A stretch of DNA of 64,000 nucleotides, from assembly GCA_012932295.1 (NCBI GenBank), contig JAAONU010000004.1, positions 5,589,030 through 5,653,029 on the forward strand, written 5' to 3'. Each line of letters opens with the position of its first letter. Position 1 is the stretch's first letter. Made by a program: the position numbers and the translations under genes. The notes under the pieces are model-generated. The model saw only the letters and a list, made by a program, of their open reading frames with translations, was not told the origin of the DNA and ran no database searches. Positions 1-10,590 of the stretch are shown here, piece by piece. Source of the DNA: Cyclina sinensis. Lineage: Eukaryota > Mollusca > Bivalvia > Venerida > Veneridae.

Positions 1-672
1 CAGTACAGTGTATGGTGAATATGCATGTCGTTTTTGCGTTATATTCGGTGTAGAAAGGCCAATATACTCCCCGCTTCATATGTGTTACACAGACCGTATA
101 TAGCTAATGGTATGAGAGAAAATAACGCGATTTCCGAATAATTGGCTCGAATTTCGTGAGAAAATGTTCGTGTTAAAATTGATTTTTGATTATAAAAGTC
201 AAGAACACAAAAGTATTCAACTATCAATTCATGTTGACGTAACGCTGTTTTCTGCAACAGATTTGTTTAAACAACATTGATTGCCTGCACGTTGTAATGG
301 TTAAGCTAAATTTTGAAAAAAAAATTAATTGAAAAAAAAATACGATAACAAACTAAAAAAATTAATTGAAAAAAAAAATACGATTAGCAAACTAATAAAA
401 AAATATGATAATATATATTAGTAAAAATAAAATATGTCACAATAAGTTTATGGAATGTTCCGTTTTATTATTTTTTATTCGTAAAAAAATGAGTGGGATT
501 TTTTTTTCTTTCGTATAAAAAATGATATTCTTCGAAATCGTTTCAGCATTAAGAGAGATAAATAAATACCGCAAAATAGATTATCAGCAACCGACTTTAT
601 TTTGTTTGCACACGGATGTAGTTACTAAGAGCTTAAAAGCTGGTTTAAAATGAGAAAACAGACAATCTGAGA
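1..672. other. AT-rich non-coding stretch
   Basis: Nothing coding is supported here. The stretch is strongly A/T biased, with several A-runs and T-runs around 310-520, and no open frame has credible composition. It lies downstream of the stem-loop gene that reads leftward from 1273. Confidence 0.6.
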
Positions 673-683
673 GGTTTCCTTTC
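673..683 (-). promoter_or_regulatory. Histone downstream element (U7-type) of gene A
   Basis: On the minus strand, 15 nt after the stem-loop, there is a purine-rich GAAAGGAAACC. This is the position and composition expected of the histone downstream element that pairs with U7 snRNA during 3' cleavage of replication-dependent histone pre-mRNA. The match is by position and purine content only; U7 complementarity was not tested. Confidence 0.6.
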
Positions 684-697
684 AGAAATATATGGGT

Positions 698-713
698 GGC
701 CCTGAAAAGGGCC
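698..713 (-). terminator. Histone-type 3' stem-loop of gene A
   Basis: The minus strand reads GGCCCTTTTCAGGGCC: a perfect 6-bp stem with a TTTC loop, followed directly by ACCCA. This matches the canonical metazoan histone mRNA stem-loop bound by SLBP. It starts 30 nt after the stop codon of the gene at 743-1273, the usual spacing for a histone 3' UTR. Cleavage would be expected just after ACCCA, near 693, without polyadenylation. Confidence 0.9.
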
Positions 714-742
714 GTTGGATTGCGCTGTTAGTACAGCACTTG

Positions 743-1273
743 TTAGTTATCTGTCCCGTCGTCTGCCTCCATATCTTCTTCTTCCGGTTCGTCTGCGACC
801 TCGTACTCATTATCCGACTCTTCTGGATCGGACGCGGTGACAATATGTACGTTCTGGTCGTAAAGCTCCTTCCTAAGTTCGGCAATTTCCTCAGCCCTGT
901 CTCTGGCATATTCGTAGAACATGTTGCGAACACCCTCAACGGCTGCGAGTCGAATGCGCAAATTGTAGCGGAAGCTCTTGAAACCTTCAGCACGGGCGCT
1001 TTTGTAACGTTTTGTGAGTCCTCGGATTTTATCGTTGAGAAGAATGACATGTTCGCAGGATCGAACCAGCTTTCTCTCAGTATTCATGAGCTGACGGGTT
1101 TTGCTAAGCCGGAGGCTTGTCATCTCCACAACACGCTCGTTCGCTCCAGAAGTTCTGTGATGTCTGATAAAATTGCTGGCATTGCGAGAAACAACTCTGT
1201 CGGCGTTCCCGGCGCTTGCAGACCCGGCGTTGGCCCTGGAAGCTAAAGCACGTGATCTCGATCGTGTGATCAT
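743..1273 (-). CDS. Unrecognised 176-residue protein with histone-type mRNA 3' end (gene A)
   Basis: I do not recognise the family. The frame is open upstream to 1321, but that start would be GTG, so the ATG at 1273 (MITRSRSRAL...) is chosen. Residues 1-60 are basic and rich in Arg, Ser and Ala, like a nucleic-acid-binding tail. Residues 65-145 are predicted mostly helical and charged. The last 30 residues are highly acidic (EEED and DDGTDN motifs). A core at about residues 82-140, with YNLRIR and EGVRNMF, aligns without gaps to gene B at 5835-6242: by hand count 27 of 59 positions are identical. No intron is needed, and a canonical histone stem-loop follows 30 nt after the stop. No histone fold, HMG box or protamine repeat is evident. 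I infer a nuclear, S-phase-expressed protein; an acidic-tailed chaperone-like role is only a guess from composition. Confidence 0.8.
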   Translation of the reverse strand: MITRSRSRALASRANAGSASAGNADRVVSRNASNFIRHHRTSGANERVVEMTSLRLSKTRQLMNTERKLVRSCEHVILLNDKIRGLTKRYKSARAEGFKSFRYNLRIRLAAVEGVRNMFYEYARDRAEEIAELRKELYDQNVHIVTASDPEESDNEYEVADEPEEEDMEADDGTDN

Positions 1274-1299
1274 GACTGTATAATTGCTGTATCGCAATT

Positions 1300-1332
1300 G
1301 AATGCTGAAACCTAAATCCACTGATATTTATT
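1300..1332 (-). promoter_or_regulatory. Candidate core promoter of gene A (TATA-like and initiator)
   Basis: The minus strand has AATAAATATC (plus 1323-1332) as a TATA-like box, and TTTCAGCATTC ending near 1300 as a possible initiator about 25-30 nt downstream. Gene B has the same arrangement (TATATAAAT, then TTCACACATTC), which supports a short-leader, TATA-driven promoter for both. Confidence 0.4.
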
Positions 1333-1380
1333 CCAAATGATGCTGCCACGGTGTTAATACGGTTATAATCATTAAACACA

Positions 1381-1395
1381 GAGATTCTGTGTATT
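1381..1395. repeat. 15-bp motif shared by both stem-loop gene promoters, copy 1
   Basis: GAGATTCTGTGTATT occurs here, about 110 bp upstream of the gene A start, and again exactly at 5594-5608, upstream of gene B. Both copies are in the same plus orientation, so they are opposite relative to their genes. The flanks here extend it into a near palindrome (ACACAGAGATTCTGTGT). Confidence 0.5.
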
Positions 1396-3049
1396 AAGTC
1401 CGAGATGCCACTTCAAATACTGACAAGAAAATTTGTAGAGTTACAAATTAACTAACTAAAAATGTCAACGTATGAACATACGAGTAGATTTAATTTCAAA
1501 AATTGGGTTATAATTATGTCAATCGTAATTTGTATGTATTTCACGGATATTGTCTACTCAGTAACATGAGAGGTGTCAAATTGACACGTGCGCATGGATG
1601 GCATGTCGGTAGAGTAGGTGATTAGATTTTAAATTTTGACACCTAAGTAAAATATGATTAGATAATAGGATTAACTTGTTTGATCAAAAGTAAAAATATG
1701 TGTGAAAATGGCATCTGTTTCTTTTGTGTCCGCTATGGAAGTAATAATGTTATTCACATTTTTGTCTAATAGGGTGTTTTGCAATTGAAAAGTAAAACAT
1801 GTAAAAAATACTCGTGAATAGGTGTAATTTATGTCTCCTCATATAAAATATCCATAAATTAAAAAGAATATTTATTACATTGGTTCTCTTTTCTGTTTTG
1901 AGAATTGTTTATTCAAATTTTTAATAAAACAGTCTTAGAAAAGAAATATAAGTTCAAGAGTGCAAATCATTACGCATTTACGATAAATCACAGACGTTTA
2001 CGATAGTTTTAACTTTTTTTCCTTTTTACTTTTTTTAAGGTTCTAAAGTCGGGTTAAAAAATGAAATGATTATACCATAGTATCACGGCGCAAGCAAGGT
2101 AGACAAAACCGACGAGCCACTTCTGATCTTAAGAAAAACAAATAAAAAGAATAAATACTTTAAAAGTAAGTTTTTTATATCAGAAACCGGATTATTTCTG
2201 GTGAAGCTCCAAGGATATTGTGTAGATTTTTTTCAAAATCCACCAAAAAGTCAAATGTCAGAATTACATAAAATAATATCACATTTTTTTTCTTTTCGAG
2301 GAAATTGAAAACGTTTTATTCACAGTTAATACATATATCTAGATCTTTTACTGTTTAACCACGACAGGTCGCTCTTTTAAATTTGAAAAGTCAAAAGTTT
2401 CCTTTACCTATACAAAAAAATAATAAAATTGAAAACTTAGACAATTTTCTTATGATGAAAATAGGTAAGAGACAGTCAAGAAAACGTTTTAATTCCAAAC
2501 AACATCTGCGCTAAACCACGCAGCATCAGATCAATTTCTTATATATTCGTATTTATCTCATTTTACTGTTTTTCAAAATTTACTTGATTTTTCGCCCTAA
2601 TATGTCTAGATGTTATATTTTTTCTTTGGCAAATGTGTTATTCATATACTTTATACAGATGATCAACTTTATCTGGTTCAAATCCAAAAGAATAATAGAT
2701 CTTGTTCCTGTCTTATACTTTGAAACAAACGTTATCGTTTTTTTTTTCTTTAAAATTATTTCTTCAAATACACAGAAATTGTTTTTTTTTTAATGTTTTC
2801 AGAAGCGGTCTAACTTTTTGCGTTTTTCGTTTCGTAGTTCTGATATCTCTGATCTGAAGTACGTGCCTGTAATTTTGATGTCTAAAGAAAAGGTGACTAC
2901 CAAAGTTTAAAGATTTATTAATTTTTATTATTTGTAACCCCTACATATATTTATTTTGAATAAATTCTAGACTCGTACTTTTTCTGACAACTGTTTCATA
3001 AACCATGTACAGTATTTCAGCCATGTTTGTATGATTGTGTCTGTGTGTT

Positions 3050-3103
3050 GGGGCGGGGAGGGGGGAGGTGGAGGGGGTTTTGGAGAAAGAGAGGGAGGGG
3101 GGT
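3050..3103 (+). other. G-rich tract with G-quadruplex potential
   Basis: Several runs of four to six G (GGGGCGGGGAGGGGGG and onward), followed by a purine-rich stretch, stand out from AT-rich surroundings. More than four G-runs with 1-3 nt loops meet the usual quadruplex pattern. No gene start is seen beside it. Confidence 0.6.
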
Positions 3104-3830
3104 CACAAAGGCATGATTCGACACTGTGGGACTTCAATAAAAGGGTCAGTCTTTTTTCTAATGAAACATTACACAATGTGTGTAATTCAAATTATTGTAA
3201 AAATTCAAATAGAAGTTTTGTTGCTACATCTAAAGTTGCAACCACATTGTTTACCAATAACATTTCAGATCTTTACCCTATGAAATCAAACATTCCATAG
3301 AACGGGTTTTTGTTTGCCATGTGACCTACTATCTAAATGACATGAGGAGGTGCCCTTCCGGAATGTTTGTCCCAACCTTATATAAAACCGAAATATATAT
3401 TTATTACGTCAAGACACTATGGTGACCAAATTGTACTGAAAAGGCAAGGTCGTATTAAGCACAAATTTATTATTCACAATTATTTGCAAACAGTTATTAT
3501 TTCAAATTTAAGTCATAGTGAAAAAAACAAATATTGTCAAAAATCTTATCAACGCCAAAACGAAGATCATTCTCAGAGAAAGAACAAAATCATTTATTTG
3601 TACAAAACAGGCGATTTTAAGACAATGCAGACGTTTAAAATGTGAAGACATCTGTCACTTATCGTCTGTTTATCTATCTGAGTTTATTTATCGTATGTAC
3701 CGGTTGCTCTTATAACCGACGCCCCCAACAGAGTTTAGTTAGTTTAGTTTATGGGGGACACATATGCAAGCCAAATATATATTTTTAGTACTTAAATGCA
3801 TGTATTGCTCATATTCATTTTTTGATATAT

Positions 3831-4086
3831 CACGTGTGAAGGGGTTGATACAAGAGGTGTAGATCCAAGCGTTTATCCTATAGCAATACATCCGGAATAC
3901 ATTTGGCTACCGGGCCTTTTAAAGGGTCACCTATCAGACACGTGTTACATGAAACACGTGCACTAATGACTCTGTTCTGCCCACAGGTCTGGACGCTTAA
4001 AACTTTCCGCGATATAGTCAACGGGTCCCATTTTTTTTTCTTCCAGGATGTATGTACTTATTGACACGTGTTTAGTATGACACGTG
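3831..4086. promoter_or_regulatory. Cluster of five CACGTG palindromes (E-box type)
   Basis: CACGTG occurs at 3831-3836, 3939-3944, 3955-3960, 4065-4070 and 4081-4086. Three are preceded by GA or TGA. This 6-mer is the binding site of MYC/MAX/USF/CLOCK-type bHLH factors. It lies 1.7-2.8 kb from the two stem-loop genes. A regulatory role is inferred from clustering alone. Confidence 0.35.
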
Positions 4087-4540
4087 TTGACACTATCCCG
4101 TGACGTACACTAGTTAATGAAATAAACCCATTTCTCCATTTTGATAACAAGAAATGTTTTTAACTCAGTGCAAATCATTCTTTTGACCAAAAAATCATTG
4201 TTGTTGTTGTTGTAAATATCAAATGATTTTGATGTCTGCTATGACTTCAAAATAAATGAGACTAGATTAGCAAATCAAAGTTTCACATTTCAAAGTTCAG
4301 TTTTAGTACAATCTCTGGGGTGTTTTTTTTTTCACCTCTGGAATTTTGCTGTATCATTGAACTAACTGCTTCTTTCAAAGTAAAGAAAAGAATGCTGCTA
4401 TTTATTGGTGTAATTATTTATGTACATGACAGGTGCGTGTTTTTATGGCTACAGATAACTTTTAAATGATTCATACAATTTTGAAGCAAATATTACAAAT
4501 TGCAAAATAGCACATGGTTTGTTCGCTATAAAAACAGATT

Positions 4541-4760
4541 TAACTATGTTATATCATTGATGTAACGATGTGATATAATTGATATAACGATGTGATATCA
4601 TTGATATGACGATATTATATCAATATCATAACTATATGATATCATTGATATAACTACATGATATCATTTACAAGACGATTTATATCAATGATACCGTGAT
4701 ATGATACCAATAATATAACGATATGATACCAATGATATAATTATGTGATATAAATGCATC
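4541..4760. repeat. Degenerate 22-bp AT-rich minisatellite
   Basis: About ten diverged units of roughly 22-23 bp on the pattern GATGTGATATCATTGATATAAC. Each unit contains self-complementary ATATCA/TGATAT segments, so single strands could form many short hairpins. Confidence 0.75.
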
Positions 4761-5593
4761 ACGTTGCATACTGATGTAGGTTTTGATATGATATCAAGAT
4801 GTATCAATATTATTTTCTGCCTGTACTTTTATAAAGAATCTGTGCGGTAAAGCACGTGTTTCTATTTACTGAATTAAGGCATTCTGATTCGAAATCAAAA
4901 CACTTTTTACACACTGGTAAAAGATACTTATAAATTTTTTTTAGCCTTTTTTTCATTCATTTTTTGCAGAAGTATTTGTTGTTGTCTCTGCATTGAAATA
5001 TTGTACTGCATAATGTTTTAATTTTTCAAAGTAGTTGTGGCAACCATCAAAGTTTTGCATTCACCTCAGTACTGGCAGCGGAAAAAAGATAACAAAAAAT
5101 ACCACAGCGAATAAATGTTAAAAACTCGTCTGCTAAAATGTTTATAATTTCGTCTGTTGATGAGTACAACATCAGTAGGTTTCAAATATCTAGCGAGATA
5201 CCTATGACGTAACTGTTATTGCTGATTGACATTTTTTCTCTACAAAAGGGAGTAATTTGTCTGTCTAGAAAAATAGATCAACACAATTTGTATCTAAAAC
5301 ATTTTATTACTACAATCGTATGTAAAGCGAGTATTAGAAAAATTAAACTTGTTTGCAACAAAAAAGTTTTTTTATAGACGCAAAGGGGATAGCTCACTAG
5401 GTGAAAAACATTTTCCGGTGTGACGCATCTTTTTCATAAAGTATACATGTACTATTCTTCACCGCCTGCGATTAATTTTTATGTTTTTTGGAAGACTAAA
5501 CTTTATTAACTTATTCAGTTACCAAATTTTTAAGGCAACATGGAACTTGTGTATTTAAACAAAGTGAATGTCACAATGAAATGTCATTTCAAT

Positions 5594-5608
5594 GAGATTC
5601 TGTGTATT
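5594..5608. repeat. 15-bp motif shared by both stem-loop gene promoters, copy 2
   Basis: An exact second copy of GAGATTCTGTGTATT, about 230 bp upstream of the gene B start. See the copy at 1381-1395. Confidence 0.5.
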
Positions 5609-5791
5609 GTCAGAAAGTGTCAAGTGTAATTCAGATCGAATACACAGGCACGTGTGTCTGCAAGTTGGTATCTCGTTTAAATCGCAGACGATATTTTATG
5701 TACCGCTAGACAGACCCCTAGCACGCGCCAGCAAATCGTCTGCTACAGATGTCATTTTTTTCCTGTTTGAGCACGGATAGGAAAACAGAAA

Positions 5792-5800
5792 TATATAAAT
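5792..5800 (+). promoter_or_regulatory. TATA box of gene B
   Basis: TATATAAAT lies 35 nt before the ATG at 5835. TTCACACATTC, about 27 nt downstream (5817-5827), is a plausible initiator, giving a very short 5' leader, as is common for histone genes. Confidence 0.6.
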
Positions 5801-5834
5801 AATCTGAAGATATAGCTTCACACATTCTAACAAA

Positions 5835-6242
5835 ATGTCTGATAGAGCGTTGTTCAACCATCTTCTCTGGCAAATAGAATTTAAATATTTTCAAGCTAAA
5901 ACCCAGGTCACTGTCATGGACGCAGAAGTTCAAAACCTCCTCAGTCGGTACGACTATGCATGTGAGAAAGGTCACAAAAGCACGTGCTACAATCTGCGAA
6001 TGCGCATTTCCATCACGGAGGGCGTTCGGTACATGTTTGTACAGTACATGAAGAAACTTGCCGCGGACATAGCATTCCTTCGGCGCGTTTTGTTTGATCA
6101 GGTTGTTGTTGTCGTTGACGAGAATGAATATGATTATCATGATAGTCTCAGCCATTCGATAGACGAAGACGATGATGACAACGATAGTGATGAGGATTCG
6201 TTCACAGATGTTGAAATGGAAATCGAGGAGATGCTTGCATGA
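5835..6242 (+). CDS. Unrecognised 135-residue protein with histone-type mRNA 3' end (gene B)
   Basis: Paralogue of gene A (743-1273), and not a family I recognise. The ATG has a good context (AACAAAATG) and lies 35 nt after a TATA box. Residues 1-30 form a short N-terminus that lacks gene A's basic tail. Residues 31-90 are the conserved helical core, with CYNLRMR and TEGVRYMF. Residues 95-132 are very acidic (EDDDDNDSDED, then EMEIEE). The shared architecture is therefore a helical core plus an acidic tail. The gene has a single exon, with a perfect histone stem-loop 41 nt after the stop. It is transcribed away from gene A. Function is unknown; replication-linked expression is inferred from the 3' end. 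The two copies differ in N-terminal length and share under half their core residues, so the duplication is old. Confidence 0.8.
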   Translation: MSDRALFNHLLWQIEFKYFQAKTQVTVMDAEVQNLLSRYDYACEKGHKSTCYNLRMRISITEGVRYMFVQYMKKLAADIAFLRRVLFDQVVVVVDENEYDYHDSLSHSIDEDDDDNDSDEDSFTDVEMEIEEMLA

Positions 6243-6282
6243 CGTCATCAGGGCCATCCATAAAATAGCAACCAAACTAAAA

Positions 6283-6298
6283 GGTCCTTTTCAGGACC
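6283..6298 (+). terminator. Histone-type 3' stem-loop of gene B
   Basis: GGTCCTTTTCAGGACC forms a perfect 6-bp stem with a TTTC loop and is followed by ACCCA at 6299-6303. Compared with the gene A stem-loop, stem positions 3 and 14 change together and pairing is kept. This is the covariation expected of a functional hairpin. Confidence 0.9.
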
Positions 6299-6310
6299 AC
6301 CCAAGTATCT

Positions 6311-6320
6311 CGAAAGAGGT
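6311..6320 (+). promoter_or_regulatory. Histone downstream element (U7-type) of gene B
   Basis: CGAAAGAGGT starts 13 nt after the stem-loop, at the spacing and with the purine content expected of the U7 snRNA pairing site. It completes the histone-type 3' processing signal. Confidence 0.6.
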
Positions 6321-7728
6321 CTTTCTCAGAATTGTCAGAATATCAATAAAAATTACATATGTAGATTATTCTAGTATCTATATATTATTCTTTTTCATGG
6401 AAAAGCAATTCTTATGTCACTATTCTAGTTCAGCATGCCGTATGCTTAAAAATGTTTCAATATTTCCGTTACCAAATCTCTGTATTTTCCACTCAACCCT
6501 AACTTACTAACTGCAAATGATTAGTGTCTTGTTTTTTTATTGTTAATCACTTTTTAAATTTAGTTTAGTATCTTAAAAATTCAAAACGTGTTTTTTGTTT
6601 GTTATTGTTTGTTGTTGTTGTTGCTGTTGTTAATTAATTGCTATTTTGTCACTTTTGTACGCATGTTGTCAGGAATAGTAGTGTTAAGAGACACATAACG
6701 TCTAGATTTCCTTGCATTAATGAACATCTTACTTTAAAAAAAGTCAGGAAACAAGAGTTATTACATCTAGCTGCTAAGAATTCATTGTATCAGAAGGTTT
6801 TATCCCTGAAGGCCCTCTGTGAAGAACTTCTGTTAGAAGAGCGCGTACTTAAACGACGCTCATTTCATTTTCATTTCACATCAAAGAAAGAAAATGTCTT
6901 TTTTTCTAAATAAATGATAACATGGGCGTGTCGACATTTTACATTTTTTTTATTCACTGAAAAATGTTTTCATTTCCTGAAAATGTAAAATCTTAAGTTT
7001 TAACTTAACAAAACCCCTTGTCATCTTGCTTTATAGCCAGATTTAGACTCAATTTCAAACACATAACCGTTCATGGTGACTGCCCATTTGGAATTCTGAC
7101 CAAAACACGTCAAAAAAAAAAAAGAAAGCTTATAAGAGAAGACCCTTAGAAATCTAATGATCCATTTCTGATTCTATTGCATTCTCTTAAAAGATGTCGC
7201 TAAGCTTAGACTACAAGTAAATAATAAGTAATAACTTATAAATGTAATACGCATAAAAATGTAATTAAGAAATGATATAACTTGGTCGGAATTATTTGAT
7301 TTTACTGTTTACCCTCCCTCCCTCTATCTTTCTCAATATATTCACTATCTCTTCTCTCAGATAAATAACATTTGGAATTGCGTTTCCAAAGGAAAACACA
7401 AGTCTGGAGAGGCTCCAGATACTTCTAGGAAAAACAATAAATCCTAATATTACGGAACGGTTTCCATAGCAACGGCGAAGCATCTTATTTAATGAAATAA
7501 ACAATAAGGTGTTTTGACAGTTACGTTCAATCAATTTATCTTGATACGAGACAGGGTGTGGGGAACTGTTAACTTTGAACAGACGAGGAAATAGATTTGT
7601 TTTTAATGCAATTTTAACCCACAGAGCAGGGACAAATGTTTCTTTTCCAAAATTTTTGTCAAGTTACTGGCATTCATTTTGAATTGTAAATGAAACTCGT
7701 CTGTATAAAGATAGACAGATAGATTTCT

Positions 7729-7729
<1 letters not shown>

Positions 7730-7807
<78 letters not shown>

Positions 7808-7808
7808 C
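7730..7808 (+). repeat. (GA)n microsatellite
   Basis: About 75 bp of nearly pure GA dinucleotide repeat with two A interruptions. Confidence 0.95.
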
Positions 7809-7950
7809 ATTACAGAAAGACTAAAATACTTTATAATAGCAATTGAGTTGAAAAGGAAAAGTAAACTTAATCAATGAAATATTTAAATTAAGAAAACGTG
7901 TATTTTTTTTTTTCATTTTCTCCTCAACTTTTCATTCCAAAGTTTTCTTC

Positions 7951-7951
<1 letters not shown>

Positions 7952-7994
<43 letters not shown>
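7952..7994 (+). repeat. 43-nt poly(T) tract
   Basis: Uninterrupted T-run. No retroelement body ending in poly(A) was recognised on the minus strand beside it. Confidence 0.9.
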
Positions 7995-9180
7995 CAAAAA
8001 ATTAAATTATTACGACTGAATTGCTAGCGTTTTCTCCAGGGTAATCATGTTGTGAAATTCAAACGGATATTTCCTGAAGCGTTGCTAAAGGAGATCTGTT
8101 CTTGTTACAGTTGTTGTTGTTATTGTCCATGGTGATTATGATAGTGGTGATGATGGTGATGAGAATTATGATGATGATTGAAATTATAATGATGCAACAG
8201 ACTACTTGTGGTACACAACGGGAGTCCGGAATATTAGCTAAGCATGAGATTTGTTGTTGTTGTTGTTGTTCTGGGGTTTTTTTACTTACTAATTAAAACA
8301 TGTAAGTTGTTATTCGTTTTTACTTTTACAGATTTACATAAAATACAAGTTTTCCAGTTACATTAAAACCTACTTCCTGTTAAAGAACCCCATGATGTGT
8401 TTATTTCAACACCATTAAATTAACTAGGAACAGAATTTTAATAATTTGCAGGAGACTCATTTATAATGTTAGCAAAACATGAACGCAGAATAAAATTTCT
8501 CATTTTTTGCCTTTCAAACGAGAATTACAGGAAAATTCAATTACTTGTTACTATGGTTTCATGTGTATGGAATGCCTGAAGGGAAAATACTCTCCAAAAA
8601 GACCCTGTAGAAATAGCTCATAAAATGTCGGATAAAGGACCATTCCAATAGACAAACTCATTTAGAACAGCAATTCGCACTGGAATATTGTAAGTGATCA
8701 ATTTTCCCCAAGTCATTTTCAGAGACACAAAATCGATTTTCTCTTGCGATAGAAGAATCCGGTGTTCTCCGTCACGCGCACGGGTTTTATCCGAATTCGA
8801 TTAAATTAGTTCTTAGAACAGCTCTAGATTGTCTGAGAGTACCAGATAGGCAAATAAATTGGTGAACAAGTTGATGATATTGATTCACAGAAATGCATTG
8901 ACGCTTTCATATTTGGAAATCTTTTCTTTTTTCCGAAGAATTTCTCTTTATCGATATAGCAAATATCTGTCAACAACGAATGATGGTTTTCAGGAGAAAA
9001 CTTTATATTCACGACAACCGTATTGTGTCACTGAAATGATTGATTGTTCTGTTTCATTTGAAAATAACTTGCTTACGTAAAAAACGGAGAACGACAGAAC
9101 AAACACATGAACGAGAAAAATAATCGTTCAGATAACCAGACAAAAGCACCGGTTAAGCTAGTAGAGGCTAGAGAGACACA

Positions 9181-9253
9181 AAGACAGACAGACAGACAGA
9201 CAGTGAGGTAGAGACAGACAGACAGACAGAGAGACAGAGACAGACAGACAGAG
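9181..9253 (+). repeat. (ACAG)n microsatellite
   Basis: Imperfect tetranucleotide ACAG repeat with GAG interruptions. Confidence 0.9.
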
Positions 9254-10297
9254 GTTGATAAAAAGGTAATCCGCAAAACATTGATTTTATAATGAAACTG
9301 TTGATAATTTGCTTGGACCACTTCCAATAAAAAGTATTGCGTGGAAATTTACGTTTTAATTGCTTGAAGTTACATTTTCCAGAAAATAACTAACAATTCT
9401 TCTATAATGTTGCATGGTCATGTCTTTTTTTTCCCCTGCCTCTAAAACGGAATCATTTATCTATATGTAATAGCTGTTCATAATGACATGTCATTTTAGT
9501 TTATCATATGTAAAATCATTTTGTTTCAACAGTACAAAAAATAACGAGTCTACTTTAGCTTGTCCAAATTGTCCAAAACAACATTTAAAAAATTAAAAAA
9601 TAAAGCCTGAAAATACTTCGTGTTGCACAGTTGAATTATGGGATTTTCCACACATTGCAGCCTTTAAGACATAAAAGATAGTCATAAAATGAAATTTCCC
9701 ATTTGCGAATTGGATATTTCAGTTTTTAATACGAAATGCTCTAGAGATTATATCAGTATATGGGAGGTAACTCTTATTTCAAGTCTGCATAATTACTATA
9801 GAGTATTTGCCCTTTTATATTATATTTATTATTTCGCTTGATGCACGTGAGCTTGTATTTTATCTGTTTCTCGATGTTCTGTTAGCCAAAGGCTATAATG
9901 CCGAGCTGCTAATAAAATGTTGTTGTTGTTTGTTGTTGTCTTATTCTTACAACGTTTCCTCTAATACCCATATGAAACATATTACCCAAGTGCGGCAGCT
10001 TCCGGTGACACACCTGAACATGTGTCGTTAGCTGCCCTTTGTTCTATTCTGGCATGTTAAACATGTTCTATGTAGCACATGGGCGAATAGCCTTTTCACA
10101 GTTCATTTTCTAATATAGTCACGTCATTTTGACATTTAAAGTAGAGCGTTACTATTGGACGCATATTTATTTTAGTCGCTCACAGGATCCAAGAAAATAT
10201 ATCTTTTATATTCTTTATATAATATTTTACATTTTAAAAAAGAATAACACCTTCGTTTTCAAAAGCAGACGACACTTTAATATTATTGAAAACGCGA

Positions 10298-10337
10298 TGT
10301 TTTTATTTATTGATTTATTTATTTATTGATTTATTTT

Positions 10338-10368
<31 letters not shown>

Positions 10369-10412
10369 TTTGTTTGTTTGTTTGTTTGTTTATTTATTTA
10401 TTTATTTATTTT
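10298..10412 (+). repeat. (TTTA)n/(TTTG)n microsatellite
   Basis: Tetranucleotide TTTA repeats with an internal block of TTTG units (about 10371-10390). Confidence 0.9.
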
Positions 10413-10590
10413 GGTTTGTTTTAAATATAGGATTATATATTTTTAAAAGCTTTAAAGGATTTCCTGGTGTTGACATTTTTCTCACACTGAATGGCGAAAC
10501 TGTTTAAATTTAAACACTACAATGATACACGATCATATGAACGGAAACAAAAATAACACAGAATTCGGAACAATGACTGCAGGAAGTGAT

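Larger units (their letters stand above)
1396..5590. other. Intergenic space between the two stem-loop genes
   Basis: No coding sequence is supported. It is AT-rich, with a G-rich tract (3050-3103), a cluster of five CACGTG palindromes (3831-4086) and a 22-bp AT-rich minisatellite (about 4541-4760). Open frames at 2584-2793 and 3367-3715 are low complexity and lack a start context or homologue I can name. Confidence 0.5.
6321..10570. other. Intergenic stretch with microsatellites
   Basis: No gene is supported between gene B and the small minus-strand gene. Open frames here (for example 6638-6913, 7292-7534, 8859-9080) are AT-rich and short. The notable contents are the simple repeats listed separately. 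Confidence 0.5.

Noticed and set aside
692..1246. 184-codon plus-strand frame opposite gene A
   Set aside because: It is the antisense shadow of gene A. Only the minus strand has the paralogue, the stem-loop and the downstream element.
5718..6275. 185-codon minus-strand frame opposite gene B
   Set aside because: Antisense shadow of gene B; composition and conservation support the plus strand.
6638..6913. 91-codon frame with Leu/Lys-rich coiled-coil-like C-terminus ending at an AATAAA
   Set aside because: No similarity to the neighbouring stem-loop genes, no promoter seen, AT-rich composition and no recognisable domain.
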